Source of the DNA: JBFKAV01 sp041621405
Lineage (GTDB): Bacteria; Pseudomonadota; Alphaproteobacteria; Rhodobacterales; Rhodobacteraceae
Length of the DNA: 25,822 bases
Assembly: GCA_041621405.1 (NCBI GenBank)
Contig: JBFKAV010000033.1
Location: 1-25,822 of the forward strand
Direction: 5' to 3'
Shown here: positions 1-7,056 of the stretch, piece by piece
How the letters are laid out: each line of letters opens with the position of its first letter
Numbering within the stretch: position 1 is the first letter of the stretch
Position numbers and translations under genes: made by a program
Notes under the pieces: generated by a model
Seen by the model: the letters and a program-made list of their open reading frames with translations, nothing else
Told to the model about the DNA's origin: nothing
The model's database searches: none

Positions 1-92
1 CCGCCGCCCGATACCGCGACGCCGAAGGGCCCGGCGAGCTCCGGGCCGCAGAGTGCCTCGATCGCTGTGGAAAACCTGTCGGCCAGGCTCAC
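1..92 (-). CDS. tilS: tRNA(Ile)-lysidine synthase, N-terminal fragment
   Basis: Only the first 30 codons are inside the window; the gene runs off the left edge. TilS uses ATP to attach lysine to C34 of the CAU-anticodon tRNA(Ile), so that it reads AUA. The fragment ends in GVAVSGG, the beginning of the PP-loop ATPase motif (SGGxDS) typical of TilS, at residues 24-30. The GTG start overlaps the TGA stop of cpoB (GTGA), which implies translational coupling at the end of the Tol-Pal operon. The order pal-cpoB-tilS is usual in Rhodobacterales and supports the call. The identification rests on a short motif plus context; another PP-loop ATPase is possible but less likely. Confidence 0.8.
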   Translation of the reverse strand, partial: MSLADRFSTAIEALCGPELAGPFGVAVSGG

Positions 93-916
93 TGACAGCC
101 GAGCGACTGCCGCGCGGCCATGGCACCTGCGGCCTCCGGCGACCGGGGGAAGCGCACACCCACCTCGGCCAGAGTCACGCAGGCCTCTACCGCTTGGTTG
201 AGGTCGCCCAAGGACCGGCCCAAACTTAGCAACGCCTGCGGCGCCACCGGCCCGCTCGGCGCACCGGAGAAGCTGTCGAGGAAAGCCCGCGCCGCTCCCT
301 GGTGGTCGCCCTGCCGGGCCAGCGCCTCGCCACGCCAGTAATGGGCTTCGGCATAGAGCGGTCCGGCCGTGAACTTCTCCGTGAAGCTCTGGAACAGCCC
401 CGCCGCGCCGGCATAGTCGCCGGCGTCAAAGGCCGCCTTCGCCCGGTCGAACTCCGGTTGTTCTTCCACCGCGAGGCTTTCCCCGCCGACCGCCGGCGCG
501 CCGGTCCCTCCGGTCGTAGTGCCCGCCCCGGTGCCCGGCATCGTCCCGCCGCCCAGGGTTGTGCCCGCCGGCAGGGCCGAGACGTCGCAGCCCGCCTCCA
601 GCTCGCAGAGCCGGAACTCCAGGTCGCCGACCCGGTTGGTGCCGTCCACCACGACCCGGTCGATCCGGTTCTCCAGCTCCTCGGACTTCGCCGTCAGCCG
701 CTGCAGCTCGGCCTCCATCGCGGCCATCCGGTCCAGAACCGAGCCGCCGCCGGTGCCGATGGTGGGCGCGCCGGTGGTGGACAGCTCGCGCTTCAGCGTC
801 TGAAGCTCGACGTAGAGCACCGAGAGCTGCTGGCGGATGTCGGCCAGCGTCTCCTGCCGGGACTGCGCGGCGGCAGGCCCGGCGAGGATCACGAGAACCG
901 CGAGGACGAGCCGCAT
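89..916 (-). CDS. cpoB: Tol-Pal system protein CpoB (YbgF)
   Basis: Periplasmic protein that links the Tol-Pal machine to peptidoglycan synthesis during constriction (known for the family). The 275-residue product has a signal peptide (MRLVLAVLVILAGPAAA, cleavage near residue 17), a predicted coiled coil at about 20-90 (trimerisation region in E. coli CpoB), a Gly/Thr-rich linker at about 112-145, and TPR-like repeats at about 152-270 (for example AKAAFDAGDYAGAAGLF and AHYWRGEALARQGD). The ATG at 916 is chosen because it begins directly with the signal peptide. A GTG at 934 in the same frame would add six residues and overlap pal. Pal ends at 921, only 4 nt upstream, so the two are surely cotranscribed. 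Confidence 0.9.
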   Translation of the reverse strand: MRLVLAVLVILAGPAAAQSRQETLADIRQQLSVLYVELQTLKRELSTTGAPTIGTGGGSVLDRMAAMEAELQRLTAKSEELENRIDRVVVDGTNRVGDLEFRLCELEAGCDVSALPAGTTLGGGTMPGTGAGTTTGGTGAPAVGGESLAVEEQPEFDRAKAAFDAGDYAGAAGLFQSFTEKFTAGPLYAEAHYWRGEALARQGDHQGAARAFLDSFSGAPSGPVAPQALLSLGRSLGDLNQAVEACVTLAEVGVRFPRSPEAAGAMAARQSLGCQ

Positions 917-920
917 CGGG

Positions 921-1424
921 TCAGACGCCCGCACCGGCGGTCAGCACCGTCACCGCGCGGCGGTTCTGCGCGTAGCAGCTCTCCTCCGAGCAGATCTCGA
1001 TCGGCCGCTCCTTGCCGTAGCTGATCGTCCTCAGCCGGCCGCCGGCAACGCCCTGGCTGATCAGGAACTCGCGCACCGCGTTCGCCCGCCGCTCGCCCAG
1101 CGCGAGGTTGTATTCCCGGGTGCCCTGCTCGTCGGCATGGCCCTCGATCAGCGCCGAATAGTCGGTGTTCTGGTTCAGCCAGGCCGCCTGCTGGCTCAGG
1201 GTCTGCTGCGCCTCGAGCGTCAGCGTCGACTGGTCGACGGCGAACAGCACCCGGTCACCGATGGTCTGGTTGAAATAGGCCACCGACCGCGGGTCGTCCG
1301 GGCTGCCGAGGCCGCCGGCGTCGATGCCGCCGGCGCCCGCGCCGCCGAAGCGGTCGGGATTGGCGCACGCCGAGAGGCCAAGCGCGGCGATGATCAGAAG
1401 TGCCTTGAGAAGGGGATTGGTCAT
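921..1424 (-). CDS. pal: Peptidoglycan-associated lipoprotein Pal
   Basis: Outer-membrane lipoprotein that binds peptidoglycan and is the outer anchor of the Tol-Pal complex, interacting with TolB. The 167-residue product starts with a lipoprotein signal ending in the lipobox LSAC, with the lipidated Cys at residue 20, followed by a Gly/Ala linker. The OmpA-like domain then shows YFNQTIGDRVLFAVDQ, the hallmark EGHADEQGTREYNLALGERR, and ISYGKERP near the C-terminus. The ATG at 1424 is preferred over an upstream in-frame codon at 1475 because only it places the signal peptide at the N-terminus. The start is preceded by AGCAGGAC. Eighty nucleotides separate it from tolB upstream, leaving room for a separate promoter or a processing site. 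Confidence 0.97.
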   Translation of the reverse strand: MTNPLLKALLIIAALGLSACANPDRFGGAGAGGIDAGGLGSPDDPRSVAYFNQTIGDRVLFAVDQSTLTLEAQQTLSQQAAWLNQNTDYSALIEGHADEQGTREYNLALGERRANAVREFLISQGVAGGRLRTISYGKERPIEICSEESCYAQNRRAVTVLTAGAGV

Positions 1425-1432
1425 TGGGGTCT

Positions 1433-1445
1433 GTCCTGCTCGTGT
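1433..1445 (-). promoter_or_regulatory. Leader motif shared by pal and tolQ (copy 1)
   Basis: On the minus strand this reads ACACGAGCAGGAC and lies 8 nt before the pal start codon; its AGGA is the probable ribosome binding site. The identical 13-mer occurs directly upstream of tolQ. A 13-mer repeat in a window of this size can arise by chance, so its significance rests on both copies sitting just before a Tol-Pal start codon. Confidence 0.35.
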
Positions 1446-1505
1446 TATTGGTTCGATTGCCGTGGAAGATAGCATTTCGTCTCGGTCTTGGAAACGCCGC
1501 CCGCG

Positions 1506-2843
1506 TCAGGGCAGAAGCGGTCCCCAGGAGGGGTCGGAGCCTCCGGTCTCGGTCGGGATCCGGCGCAGGTTCCGCCCCGAGATGTCGACCGAGTAGAGCG
1601 CAGCCTCGCCGGACGCGCCCGAGGTCTCGCGGTGGAACATGATCACCCGGCCGTTCGGCGCCCAGGTCGGCCCCTCGTCGAGGAACGAGGCGGTCAGCAG
1701 CCGTTCCTCCGAGCCGTCGGTCCGCATCACGCCGATGTGGAACCGGCCCTGGTTCTGGTTGGTGAACGCGATGTAGTCGCCCCTCGGAGACCAGACCGGG
1801 GTGCCGTAGCGGCCGGGCCCGAAGCTGATCCGCTTCGCCTCGCCGCCGCCCGCCGCCATGACGTAGAGCTGCTGGTTGCCGGAGCGGTCGCTCTCGAACA
1901 CGATCTGGCTGCCGTCGGGGCTGAACGACGGCGCGGTCTCGATCGAGGGCGCGTTGGTCAGCCTGACCGGCAGCCCGCCGGCCAGGTCCTGCATCCAGAG
2001 GTCGGTGTTGCCGCCCTGGCTCATCGAGTAGATCACGCGGGCGCCGTCCGGCGAGAACCGCGGCGAGAAGGTCATCGAGGCGAGATCCGAAGCCACCTGC
2101 CAGCGCTGCAGCGAGCCGATGTCCATCAGGTAGATCGAAGGATTGCCGGCTTCGTAGCTGGTGAAGAGCATCCGCGAGGCATCGGGCGAGAACCGCGGCG
2201 CCAGCACGATCGAGGCGCTGTCGGTCAGGTACTGCACGTTGGCGCCGTCCTGGTCCATGATCGCGATCCGCTTCTGGCGGGCGTCCTTCGGTCCGGTTTC
2301 GGCCACGAACACCACCTGGCTGTCGAAGTAGCCGCCCTCGCCGGTGATCCGCGAATAGACCGCGTCGGCCACCTTGTGTGCCATTCGCCGCCAGCTGTCG
2401 ACCGAGCCGCCGAATTGCAGCCCCTCGCCCAAGGGCGCGTCGGAGAAGATGTCGAACAGCCGGAACTTCACGCTGAGCCGCCCGTCGCCGCCGACGGCCA
2501 CGGCGCCGGTGATCAGCGCCTGGGCGTTGATCGCCTTCCAGTCGGCGTATTGCACCGGGCTATCGAAGCTGCTGACCCGGCTGATGAAGGCCTCCGGCCC
2601 GATCTCGCGGAAGAGCCCGGTGCCGGTCAGGTTGGCGGCGATCACCCGCGTGATCTCCTCGGCGTAGCGCGCCGCCTCCGGCGTCTCGGCCAGGAAGGTC
2701 GGGACCGCGATCGGCACCGGCTCGATCACCGGGTCGGTCAGGATGATGCGCAACGGCTCGGCCGCGGCCTGCGGTGGCTGGGCGAGGCCCGCGAAGGCGA
2801 AGGCGAGCACGGCCGCAAGGAATGTGGTGGGAAGGCGCTTCAT
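1506..2843 (-). CDS. tolB: Tol-Pal system beta-propeller protein TolB
   Basis: Periplasmic protein that shuttles between TolA and Pal. The 445-residue product has a signal peptide at about 1-28 (hydrophobic TTFLAAVLAFAFAGLA, then QAAAEP), an N-terminal alpha/beta domain at about 33-165 (including PVPIAVPTF), and a C-terminal six-bladed propeller. The propeller carries repeated FSPDG-type blades: APRFSPDASRMLFTS, SPRFSPDGARVIYSM, APSFSPDGSQIVFES, TPVWSPRGDYIAFTN and GPTWAPNGRVIMF. Its length matches the family. The ATG at 2843 is preceded by GAGGGG at good spacing; an in-frame start at 2987 would run into tolA and would destroy the signal peptide. tolA ends 92 nt upstream. Confidence 0.97.
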   Translation of the reverse strand: MKRLPTTFLAAVLAFAFAGLAQPPQAAAEPLRIILTDPVIEPVPIAVPTFLAETPEAARYAEEITRVIAANLTGTGLFREIGPEAFISRVSSFDSPVQYADWKAINAQALITGAVAVGGDGRLSVKFRLFDIFSDAPLGEGLQFGGSVDSWRRMAHKVADAVYSRITGEGGYFDSQVVFVAETGPKDARQKRIAIMDQDGANVQYLTDSASIVLAPRFSPDASRMLFTSYEAGNPSIYLMDIGSLQRWQVASDLASMTFSPRFSPDGARVIYSMSQGGNTDLWMQDLAGGLPVRLTNAPSIETAPSFSPDGSQIVFESDRSGNQQLYVMAAGGGEAKRISFGPGRYGTPVWSPRGDYIAFTNQNQGRFHIGVMRTDGSEERLLTASFLDEGPTWAPNGRVIMFHRETSGASGEAALYSVDISGRNLRRIPTETGGSDPSWGPLLP

Positions 2844-2935
2844 TTGCCCCTCGTTCCTGGACTTGTGGTTGCTTAGCACGGCACCGGCCGCGCTACGCGG
2901 CGCTTGGCGGATTCCCGCCTTGCGTGCAAGGTACT

Positions 2936-4081
2936 TCATCGGATCTGCCTCCCGCTCGCGTCGAAGGTCATCTCGACCTCGCGCCATTGCTGGTATTTTT
3001 CCGGCGGCAGCGGGAAGCCGCCGCTCTGGCAGCGCAGGATCGCCCGCCGCGCCGCCTCGAAGGCCGTGCGCACCGCCGCCTCCGACCCGCCGCTGTCGGA
3101 AATCAGCGTCGGCCCGCTCACCACCTTGCCCGACTGGTCGAGCCCGAAGGCCAGCGTCACCGAGATCCGGCTCGCCTCAGAACCCGGGTCGACCACCCAG
3201 CAGCCCTGCACGGCGATGCGGAAGGCGTCGCGCTCGCCGCTGGTCAGGGGCGGCCCCGTGGCCGCGAGGCCGGTGCCGCCGGTCTCGCTCGTCGTCTCGC
3301 TCTGGGCCGACGCCAGCGCCTCGGCCACGGCATCCGCCGCCGCCGCGGCGATCGCATCCTCCACCCGCGGCTCCGGCTCAGCCTGGGGCGCCGGTTCCGG
3401 CTCGGGGTCCGGCTCCGGCGCCGGAGCCGCCGCCAGCCGTTCGGGCCGCGCCCGGGGCCGACGCGAGTTCTCGGGCGCCAGCGCCCCGCCGCCGGCGCCC
3501 GGCGTATCGGCCTCGGTCACGATCGCGGTTGTCGTTGGCGGCGGCGCGGCTGGCTCGGCCTCGACCACCGGCTCCTCGGTCGGCTCAGCCTCTTCCGGCT
3601 CGACCGCCACCTCCGCCTCGGGCGCTTCCGGCACGTCCTCGGGCGGCGCCTCGGACTCGGCCTCGGCGACGATGTCGGCCTCCTGCGGCGCCGGCGCCTC
3701 GACCTCCTCGGTCAGGACCGTAGAGCCAGGATCGGGCTCAGGCGGCGGCACCGCCTCGGCCGGCTCCGGTTCAGGCGCTGGCTCGGGTGCAGGTTCGGGT
3801 TCCGGCTCGGGCGTGGGCTCTGGCTCGGGCTCCGGTTCCGGCTCGGGGACAGGCGCGGGCTCCGGTTCTGGCTCGGGCGCCACTTCGGGCTCGGCCACGG
3901 GCTCATCCACCGGTCTCGGCGCGGCCGCCTCCTGCATTGCGGCGAACTCGGCCGAGGACACCAGCGACACGTTGGCGAACTCGAAGGGCGGCTCCTTCGG
4001 CCTGAACAGCACGCCGCCGACCAGCGCCCAGACGATCAGCGCGAGGTGCCCCACCCCCGAGATATACTGCCCGGTGTTCAT
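2936..4081 (-). CDS. tolA: Cell envelope integrity protein TolA
   Basis: Inner-membrane protein that spans the periplasm and transmits force from TolQR to TolB-Pal. The 381-residue product has one N-terminal transmembrane segment (VGHLALIVWALVGGVLF, about 10-26), a long low-complexity central region rich in Pro and Glu (about 53-270, densest at 60-118), and a C-terminal globular domain (about 282-381) beginning GERDAFRIAVQGCWVV. That domain has cysteines at 294 and 351 that could form a disulfide. The ATG at 4081 is chosen because it gives the TolA-like start MNTGQYISG. A GTG at 4171 would add 30 charged residues before the membrane segment. The acidic Pro/Glu region differs from the Ala/Lys-rich helix of E. 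coli TolA. Confidence 0.9.
   Translation of the reverse strand: MNTGQYISGVGHLALIVWALVGGVLFRPKEPPFEFANVSLVSSAEFAAMQEAAAPRPVDEPVAEPEVAPEPEPEPAPVPEPEPEPEPEPTPEPEPEPAPEPAPEPEPAEAVPPPEPDPGSTVLTEEVEAPAPQEADIVAEAESEAPPEDVPEAPEAEVAVEPEEAEPTEEPVVEAEPAAPPPTTTAIVTEADTPGAGGGALAPENSRRPRARPERLAAAPAPEPDPEPEPAPQAEPEPRVEDAIAAAAADAVAEALASAQSETTSETGGTGLAATGPPLTSGERDAFRIAVQGCWVVDPGSEASRISVTLAFGLDQSGKVVSGPTLISDSGGSEAAVRTAFEAARRAILRCQSGGFPLPPEKYQQWREVEMTFDASGRQIR
3728..3904 (-). repeat. Pro-Glu dipeptide repeat inside tolA
   Basis: Codons for residues 60-118 of TolA alternate Pro and Glu almost without a break (PEPEPEPAPVPEPEPEPEP and similar). At the DNA level this is an imperfect short tandem repeat of CCG/CCC/CCA with GAG/GAA codons. 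Such a tract is expected to form an extended rod and may vary in length between strains by slippage. Confidence 0.9.
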
Positions 4082-4186
4082 GCCGGAGACCCGCCGCGCA
4101 TCCGGGCGCGAGCCGAGGCTGGCGCCCCGGGGAACCGATCCGTGACGATTCCGCTCCGCTTCATCTCGCACCCACCGCAGCCCGTT

Positions 4187-4687
4187 CTAGCCGCCCGACG
4201 TCTCCGACGCGCCCGCGCCGTCGAACCTTGGGCCGCCGGTTTCCGTCACCAGCCCGATGTCGGAAAAGCCGCCGGCGTTGAGCGCGCCCATCACCTGCAC
4301 CACCCGCTCGTAGGGGATGGCGCCGTCGGCGCGCAGGAACACCTTGTCGTCGGCCCGCTCGGCGGCGATGGCGCGCAGCTTCGCGATCAGCTCTGCCTCC
4401 GGCGTCTCGGTCATCTGGATCAGGATCGTGCCCTCGAGGGTCAACGTGACGGTGAGCGGCTCCTCGGGCGTCTGCGGCAGCGATTGCGCCGCGGTCTTCG
4501 GCAGCTCGACCGGCACGCCCACGGTCAGGAGTGGCGCCGCCACCATGAAGATGATCAGCAGGACGAGCATCACGTCGACCATCGGCGTGATGTTGATCTC
4601 GCTCATCGCGCGCACCTTGCCGCGGCGGCGCCGGTCGCGGCCGCGCCGCTTGGCGCCGCCCGACCCCTTGATGGTTCCCGCCACCAT
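4187..4687 (-). CDS. tolR: Tol-Pal system proton channel subunit TolR (ExbD/TolR family)
   Basis: Inner-membrane subunit that, with TolQ, converts the proton gradient into movement of TolA. The 166-residue product has a basic cytoplasmic N-terminus (KRRGRDRRRRGK), then SEINITPMVDVMLVLLIIFM, a single transmembrane helix with the conserved proton-carrying Asp at residue 38 (equivalent to E. coli TolR D23), followed by a periplasmic domain. The motif VFLRADGAIPYERVVQVM is typical of ExbD/TolR. The start at 4687 lies one nucleotide from the tolQ stop, so translation is coupled. Length is somewhat above E. coli TolR (142), mostly from the N-terminal basic extension. Confidence 0.97.
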   Translation of the reverse strand: MVAGTIKGSGGAKRRGRDRRRRGKVRAMSEINITPMVDVMLVLLIIFMVAAPLLTVGVPVELPKTAAQSLPQTPEEPLTVTLTLEGTILIQMTETPEAELIAKLRAIAAERADDKVFLRADGAIPYERVVQVMGALNAGGFSDIGLVTETGGPRFDGAGASETSGG

Positions 4688-4688
4688 C

Positions 4689-5384
4689 TCAGCTGTCCAG
4701 CTGGCGCGAAAGGATCGTGGCGAACTCGTCCGCGAAGGCCTCGTAGGAGCCGACGATGCGGTCGCTGTCGGCCGAGAGCTTGTTGTAGAAGATCACCGCC
4801 GGGATCGCCGCCAGAAGCCCCATCCCGGTGGCCAGCAGCGCCTCGGCGATGCCCGGCGCCACCACGGCGAGGTTGGTGTTCTGGCTGATCGCGATCTGCT
4901 CGAAGCTGTGCTTGATGCCCCAGACCGTGCCGAAGAGCCCGATGAACGGCGCCGTGGCGCCGACCGTGGCCAGGAACGACAGGCCGCCATAGAGATCCTC
5001 GGCCTCCTTGGCGATCGCCACGTCCATGCTGCGGTCGATCCGCGCCTGGGCGCCGGCGATCAGCCGGCCGTCGTCGCGGTGGCTGCGCCGCCATTCCAGC
5101 ATGCCGGACGAGAAGATCCTCTGGCTCGCGCCCTGCGGCGCATCGCCGATCTTCTCGTAGAGCTCGTCCAGCGGCTCGCCCGACCAGAACGCCTCGTCGA
5201 AGCTGAGGCCCTCGGTCCGCGCCCGGCGGTAGTTGAGGAATTTCTGGATGATGATCGCCCAGCTCCAGAACGAGGCCAGAAGCAGAAGGATCATCACCAC
5301 CTTCACCGTGAAGGTGGCGCGTGCGAAGAGGGCGAGCATGGAGAAATCGATCTCCGTCGCCAGGGCAAGGGTTTCCGTTTCCAT
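4689..5384 (-). CDS. tolQ: Tol-Pal system proton channel subunit TolQ (ExbB/TolQ family)
   Basis: Inner-membrane protein that forms the stator pentamer around the TolR helices. The 231-residue product has three membrane segments: about 25-46 (VKVVMILLLLASFWSWAIII), about 133-156 (containing GATAPFIGLFGTVWG) and about 165-192 (VVAPGIAEALLATGMGLLAAI). Thr144 and Thr176 match the conserved pore-lining threonines of TolQ/ExbB. The start METETLALATEID is the form I would expect in Rhodobacterales. The AGGA upstream is unusually close to the ATG (about 2 nt), so either spacing is suboptimal or the leader works differently. This is the first gene of the tight tolQR pair; ybgC ends 94 nt upstream. 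Confidence 0.97.
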   Translation of the reverse strand: METETLALATEIDFSMLALFARATFTVKVVMILLLLASFWSWAIIIQKFLNYRRARTEGLSFDEAFWSGEPLDELYEKIGDAPQGASQRIFSSGMLEWRRSHRDDGRLIAGAQARIDRSMDVAIAKEAEDLYGGLSFLATVGATAPFIGLFGTVWGIKHSFEQIAISQNTNLAVVAPGIAEALLATGMGLLAAIPAVIFYNKLSADSDRIVGSYEAFADEFATILSRQLDS

Positions 5385-5385
5385 A

Positions 5386-5398
5386 GTCCTGCTCGTGT
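5386..5398 (-). promoter_or_regulatory. Leader motif shared by tolQ and pal (copy 2)
   Basis: Reads ACACGAGCAGGAC on the minus strand and ends one nucleotide before the tolQ ATG. It is identical to the 13-mer before pal. The AGGA sits too close to the start for an ideal ribosome binding site here, which is one reason to suspect another role, but chance repetition is not excluded. Confidence 0.35.
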
Positions 5399-5478
5399 CG
5401 GGCCGCGTTCGCGGCTTTTCTTAGCGGCGCTTCTACCCTGATTTGAGGGGGAACGCCAACACTTGCTTGTGAGCGGCC

Positions 5479-5871
5479 CTATGTTTCAAGGGCCCGGCGA
5501 ATTTCCGCCGGCAGTCTCGCAGGCCGTCCCGCCTCGGTCAGGGCGACGAGCGTCACCTCGGCCTCGAAGAGCCGCTCCGAGCCCCGGCGCACGTTCTGCC
5601 CGAGCGCGATCCGCGCCGTGGTCAGCGACAGAAGGTCGGTCTCGACCACAACCTCGTCGTCGAACCGCGCCGGGGCGAGGTAGTCGGCCACCAGCCGCCG
5701 CACCGCGAACACGATCCCGGCCTCCCGCTTCAGCCGCCCCTGGTCGATCCCCAGCGACCGCACCCACTCGGTCCGTGCCCGCTCGATGAATTTCAGGTAG
5801 TTGGCGTAATATACGATGCCGGCGAGGTCAGTATCTTCGTAGTAGACGCGGATCGGGAAGAGGTGCGGCAT
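5479..5871 (-). CDS. ybgC: Tol-Pal associated acyl-CoA thioesterase YbgC
   Basis: Hot-dog fold thioesterase encoded at the head of Tol-Pal operons; in other bacteria it hydrolyses short or long acyl-CoA thioesters and may touch phospholipid metabolism. The 130-residue product shows the family signature YYEDTDLAGIVYYANYLKF near the N-terminus, with the likely catalytic Asp at residue 15 (the second Asp of EDTD), then ERARTEWVRSLG. Length matches the family (about 130-140). The ATG at 5871 gives MPHLFPIRVYYEDTD, the usual start. It is transcribed with the tol genes, though 94 nt separate it from tolQ. On the other side it faces a divergent panE-like gene instead of its usual ruvB neighbour. Confidence 0.95.
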   Translation of the reverse strand: MPHLFPIRVYYEDTDLAGIVYYANYLKFIERARTEWVRSLGIDQGRLKREAGIVFAVRRLVADYLAPARFDDEVVVETDLLSLTTARIALGQNVRRGSERLFEAEVTLVALTEAGRPARLPAEIRRALET

Positions 5872-6005
5872 GGGCTGAGCAACTCGCTCGGTTTGCCGGA
5901 GCCTTAGCGGCCGCGTCGCTGCCGGACAACCCCGGGCCGTTGGCAGGAGGGCGAAAGTTCCGCTAGCGTTTCGTGATCCGCGATGGCGATACGGAGGAGC
6001 AAGGG

Positions 6006-6935
6006 ATGCGAATTGCGGTGATGGCGACCGGCGCGGTCGGCGGCTATTTCGGCGGTCGACTCGCGGCGGCAGGGCACGACGTCGCCTTCGTGGCGCGCGG
6101 GGCCAACCTCGCCGCGCTCCGCCGCGACGGGCTCAGGATCGAAAGCCCCCTCGGCGCGCTGCATCTGCCTCGGCCGACGGCAACAGACGATCCGGCGGCA
6201 ATCGGTCCGGTCGACGTCGTGCTCTTCGCGGTCAAGCTCTGGGACACCGAGGCGGCCGCGGAACAGGCTCGCCCGCTGATCGGCGCGGATTCCCGGCTGA
6301 TCACCTTCCAGAACGGTGTCGACGCGCCCGAGCGCATCGGCCGGGTCTTGGGACCCGAGCGGGTAGCGGCGGGCAGCGCCTACATCGCGACGGTACTGGC
6401 CGCGCCGGGCGTGGTCAGCCACACGAGCGAGTTCGCGAAACTCGTCTGTGGCCGCATCGACGGCGCGCGCGACCCGGCAGTCGAGGCATTCGCCGAGGCT
6501 GCCGCGGCTGCAGGGATCGACGCTTCGGTGGCGGAAGACATGAACCGCGTCCGATGGGAGAAGTTCGTCTTCCTCGTCGGCCTCTCCGGAGCGACCGCGT
6601 CGATGCGAATGCCGCTCGGCGCGATCCTCGCCGATCCCGTCACGCGCGCGTTCTTCGAGGCGCTGATGCGCGAGACCTGGGCCGTGGGCCGGGCCTCGGG
6701 CGTGTCGCTCGCGCCGGACTTCGTGGAGGACCGCATGGCCTTCGCCGAGAGCGCACCCGCCGACATGATGGCCTCGATGGCGCACGACCTCGACAAGGGC
6801 AACCGGCTCGAACTCGACTGGCTCTCGGGCAGGGTCGCCGAGCTCGGCCGAGGCCTCGGGGTAGCGACACCCACCAACGACGCCGTATACGCGATCCTCA
6901 AGCTCCACAGCACGGGCCGCGCGAGGCGCGCCTAG
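6006..6935 (+). CDS. 2-dehydropantoate 2-reductase family protein (PanE/ApbA-like)
   Basis: NADPH-dependent reductase family; the classical member converts ketopantoate to pantoate in pantothenate (CoA) synthesis. The 309-residue product has an N-terminal Rossmann domain (RIAVMATGAVGGYFGG, then FAVKLWD) and a helical C-terminal domain with the family block KGNRLELDWLSGRVAELG and VATPTNDAVYAILK. Lys186 (WEKF) and Glu279 (LELD) match the catalytic Lys/Glu of E. coli PanE by position in motif. The usual GxGxxG begins with Ala here (A7-T8-G9). The start at 6006 is fixed by GGAGGAG about 6 nt upstream. It is a lone plus-strand gene between ybgC and the SDR. Many genomes have several paralogues with other 2-keto acid substrates, so no symbol is given. 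Confidence 0.85.
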   Translation: MRIAVMATGAVGGYFGGRLAAAGHDVAFVARGANLAALRRDGLRIESPLGALHLPRPTATDDPAAIGPVDVVLFAVKLWDTEAAAEQARPLIGADSRLITFQNGVDAPERIGRVLGPERVAAGSAYIATVLAAPGVVSHTSEFAKLVCGRIDGARDPAVEAFAEAAAAAGIDASVAEDMNRVRWEKFVFLVGLSGATASMRMPLGAILADPVTRAFFEALMRETWAVGRASGVSLAPDFVEDRMAFAESAPADMMASMAHDLDKGNRLELDWLSGRVAELGRGLGVATPTNDAVYAILKLHSTGRARRA

Positions 6936-7056
6936 GGCCGGGATCCGGTGGGGTGGCCTTGCCGATGCAAGGAAGATCCGGTGCCGAGGCGCTCCCCAGC
7001 GGCGAACGCCGGGGCAGCTCGGCCTGACCCTGCGCGCTGCAAGCCGTCCGCCTCAT

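Noticed and set aside
2774..4888. 704-residue open frame on the plus strand, antisense to tolB-tolA-tolR-tolQ
   Set aside because: Arg/Gly/His-rich translation without any domain, lying opposite well-identified tol genes; a typical shadow frame in GC-rich DNA.
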